DNA from: Pseudo-nitzschia pungens | Lineage: Eukaryota > Bacillariophyta > Bacillariophyceae > Bacillariales > Bacillariaceae | Assembly: GCA_037355855.1 (NCBI GenBank) | Contig: CM074764.1 | Location: forward strand, 3,100,001-3,164,000 | Direction: 5' to 3' | Length of the DNA stretch: 64,000 nt | In this document: positions 57,234-64,000 of the stretch, piece by piece | How positions within the stretch are numbered: position 1 is the stretch's first letter | Layout of the letters: every line of letters starts with the position of its first letter | The notes under the pieces: model-generated | What the model was told of the DNA's origin: nothing | Databases searched by the model: none | Seen by the model: only the letters and a program-made list of their open reading frames with translations | Position numbers and translations under genes: made by a program

Positions 57234-57397
57234 CCGGGTCTACTAGTGATTAGAATAGTAGTGATATGCAAATTGTGAGCTCTACTGGTTAGTCTATTTA
57301 CTACAGTTCTAAGAGCCCTCCGAATCAGCGATTCTGTCGACTCGCCGATTGTTTTTATCCTTATCCCTAATCCAGTCCCATATATATTCGTGACTGT
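57234..57397 (-). mobile_element. B2 inner LTR, 5'-truncated
   Basis: Family B LTR lacking its outer roughly 20 bases (TTCTGGTGCACGGCA is absent). It is fused directly to gag sequence at 57398. Confidence 0.85.
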
Positions 57398-57522
57398 ATG
57401 TAATCGCTGAAGGCAACGCCGCCCTTCTCACTGTCTACACTCATCTTCACGGCAGTGGCATCTTCCGGCCAGTCCTCTCGAGTGTAGTTAAAGGGTTTCA
57501 GTTTGGTTCCTTTGGACGCCAT
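57398..57522 (-). pseudogene. gag: B2 outer gag 5' fragment
   Basis: About 42 codons from ATG 57522 (MASKGTKLKPF ... AFSDY), ending abruptly in the truncated LTR. Confidence 0.85.
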
Positions 57523-58268
57523 GGTGGGTTAATCAGTTTCTTTTATTAAGTTTAATTACACTATTTTGTTATTTCTGTTTGCTTGTGTTGAAATTGAGCA
57601 AAAGTGATTGCTCAGCTCCTCCAGTTCTTTTGCTGGATTTTGGCACTATTCTCGTGATAACTCGTGTTATAACTGATTTTCCCCCTGGTTTGTCCAGTGG
57701 TGGGAGTTGTTACTCTCTTTGGCTCCCGGGAATCCTGTGGTCCCCCGGAGTTGTTTCTGTTTTTATTTCGTGGGATTCGATTCCCGTGGTTCTCCGGCGT
57801 TGCTTCTGTGTTAAGCATTCACCGGGCCGGTCCCACTTCCCGTTGTCCCGTGGGATTAGTGGTGTTTGGGTATTCATTATATACCTTTCCGGATATCCGT
57901 ATATTACGGTTTTGGTTGGCATACGCTTTTCGGTCTGTCCATCCACTCAGAGTTGGTCCAATTAGTCCACTTGCTGGATTATGTGTCACTTTTTCAGTGT
58001 GTATTTTCGAATTTTTCGATTATTTCCTGTTGTCGACCATGGTCCTGTTTAGGTACCTAGGTGTCTCTGTTGCTGCTGTTGCTCCCTCCTTTGGGGCTAA
58101 CCACTGCTGGGGTCGGTCTTCCTGGTGCTGCAGACACTGGATATCCTTCTCCCTGTTTTGCTTCTTTGCGCCTCCATTTTTGGCAGTCTTTCGGTCTCGT
58201 CGGTCCTTTTCGATCGATCGGTCCCTTCCTGCTCATGGTCATCAGCGCTCAGCTTGATTTTAAAATCA
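57523..58268 (-). other. B2 outer leader
   Basis: A second copy of the family B leader, with the palindrome at 58255-58268. Confidence 0.8.
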
Positions 58269-58455
58269 TGCCATACCCCGGGTCTACTAGTGATTAGAAT
58301 AGTAGTGATATGCAAATTGTGAGCTCTATTGGTTAGTCTATTTGTTACAGCTCCAACAGTCTCTGAATTGGCAATTCTATCAGCTCGCCAATTGTTTTAT
58401 CCTTATCCTTAATCCAGTCCCGAGTAGACTCATGACTGTATTCCGGTGCACGGCA
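58269..58455 (-). mobile_element. B2 outer LTR
   Basis: 187 bp, TGCCATACCCC...GTGCACGGCA, joined to B3 pol with the duplication AGTCC at 58456. Confidence 0.9.
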
Positions 58456-60890
58456 AGTCCATACTTCTTCCGGCCACTCTTCTTAAACATCTGGCATGTG
58501 TGGCAGTGTTTGCAGAGGTCCTGGATGTCCTTCCGTAGGCTTTTCCAGGTGAATACTGATCGAATGCTCTGTTCCATTCTCTTTTCTCCGGGATGGACCA
58601 GCATGCTGTGGTACCATTCCATGACTCTTTCCTTGAGTGTGTCGGGAATCAGAATCTTCCCTTCTTTGTGGATCAGACTGTAACCTTCCACATTTTTGGT
58701 GGTCAGCCGGTTGCCTTTTTCCAAAGCACTCATGATTTCCGTGTCCTTTTGTTGGTAGAACTGGATCATATCCGGGGCAAGTGGGAATGCACTATTGCCC
58801 TGGAATTCTTCCGGCGCTTCTTCTCCAAGTGGGAATAGGAGTTGCCGGAGGTGCTCTTCCTCATCCGCGTAGGTGAGGGGCTTATTTGGTGGTAGCCATT
58901 CCACTGTGTCTGCTGGGTCATCTGTGATGTCCAGTCGGGACAGAGCATCTGCTGCGTCATTGTCTTTGCCAGCAACATGCTTGACTACTGGGTGGAACTC
59001 CTCCATGAGAAGGCGCCACCGGACCATCCTTTGGGTGGGCATCTGCTGATACAGTAGATTAAGGTGGTCTGTGTGAATAATCACATCTTGGCCTCGTAGG
59101 ATTCCTTCGAACGCTTTTAGTCCTTCCACTATTCCAAGGAGTTCTTTTTCTCCTACAGTGTAATTGAGTTGCGCTGAATTCAGTTTCCTTGTGTAGAATC
59201 CCAGGGGTTTGCCATCTTGGCATACAGTTGCTCCCAGTTGCCTGTCACTGGCGTCTGAGTAGAGATGAAATGGTTTTGTAAAGTCCGGGAATGCAAGCTT
59301 TGCTTCTTCTGCGAGCATCCTCTTCCTCTCCATGAAAGCTTTCTGCTCTGCTGGACCCCAGTACCAGTTCATTTTGCCCTTTTTCCCTGCGAGTTTGTTT
59401 AGGGGGGCTAGGATGTGGGAGCGTCGCTTCCACATATCCCTGTAGAAATTCACCATCCCAAGGAACATCTTGAGTTGCTTGGTGTTCTTGGGGGCTTCCA
59501 GGCGCTTCATCGCCTCCAGCTTCTTTGGTTGGGGTTGGATGCCCTCTGTTGTTAATAGAAATCCCAGATATTCCACTTCTTTTTGCATGAAAAAGGATTT
59601 CCGGAGATTGGCCCTAAAGCCAGCATCATCCAGTCGTTGGAGGACTGTGTCGATTTTGTTGAGGTGGTCCTGCTCCGATTCACCTTCTCTCTGGATGATT
59701 AGAATATCATCAATGTAGACCAGGACATAGTCCAGATCGCCGAGTAGATTCATCATTACAGATTGGAAGATATCCGGCGCACAAGCAATCCCCATTGCCA
59801 GTCTCTTGTAGGCATACTTCCCCCATGGCAAAATGGTAGAGCAGATCTTTTGGCTCTCCTTGCAGATGGGGATGGTGTAGTATCCTTGTGATAAGTCCAG
59901 CGCCGTAGCTGACTTGAACTTCTGTAGGCGTTGTATTGTTTCCCCTATTCGTGGGAGTGGGAATGGTTTTCGCTGGATCGCTGCATTCATCTTCCAAAAG
60001 TCAGTTAGCACGCGAATATCCCCTGTCTTTTTGGGTTGACAGAAGGTAGGGGAAGCCCATGGTGAGTCATCATCATGGGGGAGTTTTTCCAGGACTCCAA
60101 TGTCACAGAGTCTGGTGATCTCCTTTCGGAGTGCTTGTTCAAAGGCATGGGGCACAGAATAGTACCTCTGCCGGACCGGTTTGACCCCTGGTTGGAGTTC
60201 AATTGATACCAGTTCTATATTTTTGAGTAGTCCCAGCCCTCCTCCAAAGAGAGTGGGGAACTTCTTCAAAGTTTTCTTTAAGGCTTCCTTGGACGCATCT
60301 GTGATCTCCAGTCCATTGACCATAGCGTCTATATCGACTTTGGAGTAGTCCGCATCCAGGATTTTGGATTGCCTTTCTTCCTCCTGCTGGAGGATTGGGC
60401 TTTGTGTGTTGGCAAAGAATACTGCCTCACATTTGTCCGGGTCAGTGAGTTCCCCCACTCCCTTCATGGGGATGGAGTCACCCTGCCACTCAATCGTACG
60501 GGAGCTGTATTTTATATCCAGTCCCAGTTGTGCCATCAGGTCGGATCCTATAATCATGTCATAGGGTACCTCCTCCTGGTGATGGTATTCATCCACTTGG
60601 AAGGTCCATCTGATGGTCTTGGAGTTTGAAAACTCTATCAGCCTTAGTCCCACTGAAGCCGCAGACTTGGTTTGGAATTAGCCTCCATACATGTTGTAGG
60701 TGACAGATCTTTGGTCTCGGTTCGTTAGTTGACTTCGGTTGACAAAGTGCCTTAGTATGATGGATTTGGAGCACCCAGAGTCTAATAGACCCCAGAGCAT
60801 CCTCCCCCTTCCCTTGTGGTCCAATACCTCCACACAGACGTCCGCAAATCTGTTGATGATGCGAGGTCCGGTGTGGATGGTATCAGCCAT
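58456..60890 (-). pseudogene. pol: B3 Pol: protease, RT, RNase H, integrase start
   Basis: ATG 60890 directly follows the gag UGA. Protease LLDSGCSKSII comes first, then TAA after YGG near 60678 (shared with B1). The frame then runs open from 60653 through GSDLMAQLGLD, the RT core with LVYIDDILIIQ, RNase H LYSDASDRQLGAT and the integrase zinc domain (HSMLVHPGEKR, CKHCHTC) to KKYGL, where B2 is inserted. Apart from the TAA, the 750-residue stretch is intact. It is more complete in RT than B1. Confidence 0.92.
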
Positions 60891-60893
60891 TCA
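60891..60893 (-). other. In-frame UGA-AUG between gag and pol (B3)
   Basis: CAC AAC TGA ATG GCT GAT on the minus strand. Pol continues in the same frame. Confidence 0.85.
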
Positions 60894-62330
60894 GTTGTGG
60901 GATCCTTTCTTCTTGAAGGTCTTTCTGTACTTTCTCCTGTACTCTTTGAGTTCTCGTTCAGAGATATCGATCTCATCATCAGAGACTTCGTGGTCAGCTT
61001 GGGCCGTGGCCAGTACATAAGAGTTCTCATGGTTTGATAGGTTTCTTCCCCAGTGGGGTTTGGAGTGTTGCTCGTTGTCTGAGTCTTCCTTTGCCACAAA
61101 GTGCTCTTTGAGCAGGTTGATGGTTTCCCGGTCAAACTTCCCCTTTTTGGAGGGTCCGCCAGTTAGTTTCCAGCATTTGCCAGCATGGACCTTGCCACAG
61201 GTCTTGCAGAGCTGTTTGTTGCTGTTATCCATAGGACGCTTCTTTTTGCCAGGGGACTTCCCATGGTGGCTTCCTCCCCCAGAAGCGGCCTTGGGGTTCT
61301 TCTTGGCGCCGCCGTTCGTCTTTTCGAGGTTATCGATGCGCTTCTGGAGGTGTTCCTCCTTCCGGATGGTGGTTTCCAGATTTTCGAGCTTGTCAATGGT
61401 GGTGTTAAAGGAGTGGGTGTAGAGGTCCCATCCAATGTGTTCCAACTTCTCCCGTTGGGAGTGGGTCATGTTGGAATCCAATATTTCCTTCATTTCTGCT
61501 GGTGTGAAACTGGTTGGTGTTTCCGCTTGTTCACTGCCACATTCCCAGAGGCATTCTGGGAGGTAGCTCTGTAGTTCGGCCATCCGGTTGGCCCAGGCTC
61601 GTATGCCATATTTGAGTTCCACTTGCATTCCTCGCATGAATCTGCGGAGGAGAATATACGAGCGTTTCCTATTCGTGTCATTGCCGAAGATTTTGAGCTT
61701 GAGGACATGCATGCATTCCTCCATGACATCTTTCCTGTACTCCTCTGATTGGTAGTACTGGGTGAGGGCGTCTGCTACCCTATTCTTTGGGATCGGAGAA
61801 CCGAGGTCTTCGGTCTCTGTTTCTTTGTCTGAGTTTGCCGTGGCAGTTTCGGTTTTGTCGGCGCTGGGAGATTTCTCCTTTGCATTCTCCTTGGAGGTTC
61901 CCGTGGGAGTTTCGGTGGCTTCTTGCCCCATCGATAGAAGTATGTTGCTGGCTTGATCGCGCTTTTCAATTTCCTGGATCTTTTTCTGCACCAGTTTGTT
62001 ATTGTGGATCTTGTGGTTCGGTTCGGCGTAGTAGGTCCGAGCGAGTGTCCTCTGGACGAGGGACAGTGCCTCGCCAGAGAGGATCCTTTGTAGGACGTCC
62101 AGTTTCTGGTCTCCCTGGAGTTTGTCATTGCCAGCAATTTTCTGGTCAAAGTCTCTCTTCCAGATGATGAAGAGTTCTGGTCTTTCAGTGCCATTGAGAA
62201 CTTTCAGGTAATCGCTGAAGGCGACGCCGCCCTTCTCACTGTCTACACTCATCTTCACAGCAGTGGCATCTTCCGGCCAGTCCTCTCGAGTGTAGTTAAA
62301 GGGTTTCAGTTTGGTTCCTTTGGACGCCAT
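60891..62330 (-). CDS. gag: Gag of B3
   Basis: The only intact family B Gag here, 479 residues, starting MASKGTKLKPF (ATG 62330). Residues 1-100: FSDYLKVLNG and RPELFIIWKRDFDQK; a helical capsid-like part to about 330 (MEECMHVLKLKIFG, YGIRAWANRMAEL, HIGWDLYTHSFNTT, KLENLETTIRKEE). A basic Gly/Ser/Lys linker is followed by a knuckle CX2CX3HX3C (CKTCGKVHAGKC, about 390). The acidic end reads SDDEIDISERELKEYRR and GSHN-UGA. The long 5' leader and LTR are intact, so it could be transcribed. In Ty3/Gypsy elements Gag forms the particle. Confidence 0.92.
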   Translation of the reverse strand: MASKGTKLKPFNYTREDWPEDATAVKMSVDSEKGGVAFSDYLKVLNGTERPELFIIWKRDFDQKIAGNDKLQGDQKLDVLQRILSGEALSLVQRTLARTYYAEPNHKIHNNKLVQKKIQEIEKRDQASNILLSMGQEATETPTGTSKENAKEKSPSADKTETATANSDKETETEDLGSPIPKNRVADALTQYYQSEEYRKDVMEECMHVLKLKIFGNDTNRKRSYILLRRFMRGMQVELKYGIRAWANRMAELQSYLPECLWECGSEQAETPTSFTPAEMKEILDSNMTHSQREKLEHIGWDLYTHSFNTTIDKLENLETTIRKEEHLQKRIDNLEKTNGGAKKNPKAASGGGSHHGKSPGKKKRPMDNSNKQLCKTCGKVHAGKCWKLTGGPSKKGKFDRETINLLKEHFVAKEDSDNEQHSKPHWGRNLSNHENSYVLATAQADHEVSDDEIDISERELKEYRRKYRKTFKKKGSHN

Positions 62331-63066
62331 GGTGGGTTAATCAGTTTTCTTTTTAGTTACACTATTTGTTATTTCTGTTTGCTTGTGTTGGAATTTAGCA
62401 AGAGTGATTGCTCAGCTCCTCCAGTTCTCTTTGCTGGATTTTCACTGTTTCTCGTGATAACTCGTGTTATAACTGATTTTCCCCCCTGGTTTGTCCGGTG
62501 GTGGGAGTTGTTTCTCTTTTTAGCTCCCGGGAATCCTGTGGTTCCCTGGAGTTGTTTCTGTTTTTATTTTGTGGGATTCGATTCCCGTGGTTCTCCGGCG
62601 TTGCTTCTCTGTTAAGCAGTCACCGGGCCGGTCCCACTTCCCGTTTCCCGTGGGATTAGTGGTGTTTGGATATTCAATATATACCTTCCTGGATATCCGT
62701 ATATTTCGGTTTTGGTTGGCATACCCTCTTTGGTCTGTCCATCCACTCAGTGTTGGTCCAATTAGTCCACTCACTGATTTATGTGTCACTTTTTCAGTGT
62801 GTATTTTTGAATTTTTCGATTATTTCCTGCTGTCGACCATGGTCCTGTTTAGGTCCTTAGGTGTCTCTGTTGCTGCTGCTGTTCCATCTAATGGAGCTAA
62901 CTGCTGCTGGGGTTGGTCTTCCTTAGTGCTGCAGACACTGGATATCCTTCTCCCTGTTTCTTCTCTGTGCCTCCATTTTTCTTCAGTCTTTCGATCTTGT
63001 CGGTCCCTTGGCCAATCGATCTCTTTCTGCTCATGGTCATCAGCACTCAGCTTGATTTTAAAATCA
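62331..63066 (-). other. B3 5' leader
   Basis: A 736-nt non-coding leader, the best-kept of the family B leaders. It contains ATAACTCGTGTTATAAC and ends in the palindrome TGATTTTAAAATCA (63053-63066). No conserved ORF. Confidence 0.85.
63053..63066 (-). promoter_or_regulatory. Palindrome at the primer-binding position of B3
   Basis: TGATTTTAAAATCA abuts the 5' LTR with no gap. No TGG-type tRNA complement is visible. Confidence 0.6.
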
Positions 63067-63256
63067 TGCCATACCCCGGGTCTACTAGTGATTAGAATAG
63101 TAGTGATATGCAAATTGTGAGCTCTAGTGGTTAGTCTATTTGCTACAGTTCTAAGAGCTCTCCTGGATCGGCGATTCTATCGGCTCGCCGATTGTTTTTA
63201 TCCTTATCCTTAATTCAGTCCCGCGTGTACTCGTGACTGTATTCTGGTGCACGGCA
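63067..63256 (-). mobile_element. B3 5' LTR
   Basis: 190 bp, two differences from the 3' LTR at 47692-47881, followed by GGTCA. Confidence 0.93.
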
Positions 63257-64000
63257 GGTCAGCAAGAGTTTGTCCTGGCAGCAAAACAAGCAACCATGAC
63301 CATGCAACAGGCACATGAGTACTGTGGACACAACAATTTACGTAGCACCAAGCAAATTGCCAAGCATTTGGGTTGGAAGAGCACCGCATGTGAGGCATGC
63401 ACAGCAGGAAAAGCCCGACAGGTCAATCTTGGCAGTGGAGAGACACAAAAGGTGACAAAGATTGGTCAGAAATGGTACATAGACGGGCTATCACTTGAGG
63501 AACCAAAGACAGGAAAAGTGGTTTTCCCATATAACAATGGCTTGACAGTTGGAGTCGAGTGTTTAACCGGGGGAACAATCCTTGGATGGTACCGACCAAG
63601 AAGGGCTTTACAGAGGACTTTTGCACCAAGTTACATCGCTTCAAAAGAAAAGGAAAGCAAGTCGAATATATCCGTTTCGACGGCGGTGGTGAGAACTACA
63701 AGTTTGAAGAGGCGCTCAACGGAAAGAATTGGAAGATGGATGCTCAGTTTGAATACACGGCAAAGACACCTCAACACAATTCACGAGCGGAAACAAAGCT
63801 GTACGACCTATGTGGGAAGACACGTGCAGCATTGGCAGCAGCAAATGTGCCGGATAAGTATAGATACATACTTTTCACCCATTTCCTTAAGTGGGCAGCA
63901 CAGACCGACATGTTGACCATGGTGGAGGTTCACAGGAGAAAACTGATGCCACACGAGCACTTGTACGGCACACTACCTAAATGGATAAACAATTTACAGG
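63257..64000 (+). pseudogene. pol: Copia GAG-pre-integrase and integrase, broken
   Basis: Continues the Copia pol after B3. The zinc region HEYCGHNN..CEACTAGKARQ matches the GAG-pre-integrase/HHCC domain. The integrase core starts with KWYIDGLSLEE (first D). A frameshift in about 63560-63640 moves the frame, in which RFDGGGENYKF (second D) and PQHNSRAET (E) are readable up to the window end. It ends mid-domain at 64000. Confidence 0.82.

Larger units (their letters stand above)
54400..58455 (-). mobile_element. Rearranged Gypsy copy B2 (family B) inside B3
   Basis: Flanked by AGTCC (54395-54399, 58456-58460). On the minus strand the order is LTR (58455-58269), leader, first about 42 codons of gag (57522-57398), a truncated second LTR (57397-57234), leader, gag, start of pol (to about 54403), then TGC, which may be the last three bases of a lost 3' LTR. 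RT and integrase are absent. The internal junction near 57397/57398 has TAC microhomology. It looks like a template-switched cDNA that was still integrated. Confidence 0.75.
47692..63256 (-). mobile_element. Ty3/Gypsy element B3 (family B), host of nested A2 and B2
   Basis: A minus-strand element with 190-bp LTRs at 47692-47881 and 63067-63256 that differ at two positions. Duplications GGTCA at 47687-47691 and 63257-63261. Without the inserts (A2 5638 bp; B2 block 4056 bp) its own length is about 5.9 kb. Order on the minus strand: LTR, leader, gag, UGA, pol, LTR. Lesions: TAA in the protease region, a 1-bp insertion in the integrase C-terminus, and both inserts. Confidence 0.93.
45337..64000 (+). 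mobile_element. Ty1/Copia element (CoDi-like), split by B3, 3' end outside window
   Basis: A plus-strand element with gag (two CCHC knuckles), protease (DTGAS), GAG-pre-integrase and integrase in Copia order. It is interrupted after 47691 by B3; the duplication GGTCA at 47687-47691 and 63257-63261 ties the halves. RT/RNase H and the 3' LTR lie beyond 64000. Coding frames carry several frameshifts and one stop, so it is dead. Affinity to diatom CoDi elements is from general resemblance only. Confidence 0.85.

Noticed and set aside
1..64000. tRNA, rRNA, snRNA genes
   Set aside because: No cloverleaf with A/B boxes and no conserved rRNA motif was found by eye; a covariance-model scan would be decisive.

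Overview
This window is nuclear DNA of a eukaryote, most probably a diatom (pennate type favoured; species not determinable here). The evidence is three host protein genes, two of them with short GT-AG introns of 88-107 bp; a membrane protein carrying 'EAGDW' repeats that I associate with diatoms; a CoDi-like Ty1/Copia element; and AT-rich intergenic DNA full of TAC/GTA palindromes. No rRNA, tRNA or CRISPR was seen.

Layout. 1-17195: retrotransposon debris, then a minus-strand Ty3/Gypsy element (B1, 3588-17195). B1 is interrupted by a plus-strand Ty3/Gypsy element of another family (A1, 6234-11815, target duplication GACAG) and by a 2.19 kb non-coding retroposon (13845-16034, 19-bp target duplication, ATT tail). 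17196-22223: a host gene for a secreted-type single-pass membrane protein (18432-21378, two exons). 22224-25427: a chimeric Gypsy relic (family B 5' end joined to a family A-like pol) carrying a 546-bp foldback element. 26174-29264: a PIF/Harbinger DNA transposon. 30069-31955 and 40726-43898: two host genes sharing a CYFT/CFFSGxPI module. 34220-39751: a third Gypsy family (C) with a solo LTR inside it. 45337-64000: a Ty1/Copia element that runs off the window. It is split by Gypsy element B3 (47692-63256, target duplication GGTCA), which holds A2 (48257-53894, target duplication GGGAA) and a rearranged B copy, B2 (54400-58455, target duplication AGTCC). B2 in turn holds a solo LTR (55966-56304, target duplication CTCTC). 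The duplications let the nesting order be read directly.

How the parts work. Each Gypsy family encodes Gag plus a Pol with protease, reverse transcriptase, RNase H and integrase, but every copy here is damaged. Two features recur across families. First, the position directly after the 5' LTR, where a tRNA primer-binding site is expected, holds a perfect 12-14 nt palindrome in all three Gypsy families. Second, in families A and B gag and pol lie in the same frame separated by a single UGA, seen in six copies; family C also has UGA-CUA at the end of gag. Together these suggest unusual priming or RNA dimerisation, and UGA readthrough or reinitiation for Gag-Pol expression, in this retrotransposon group.
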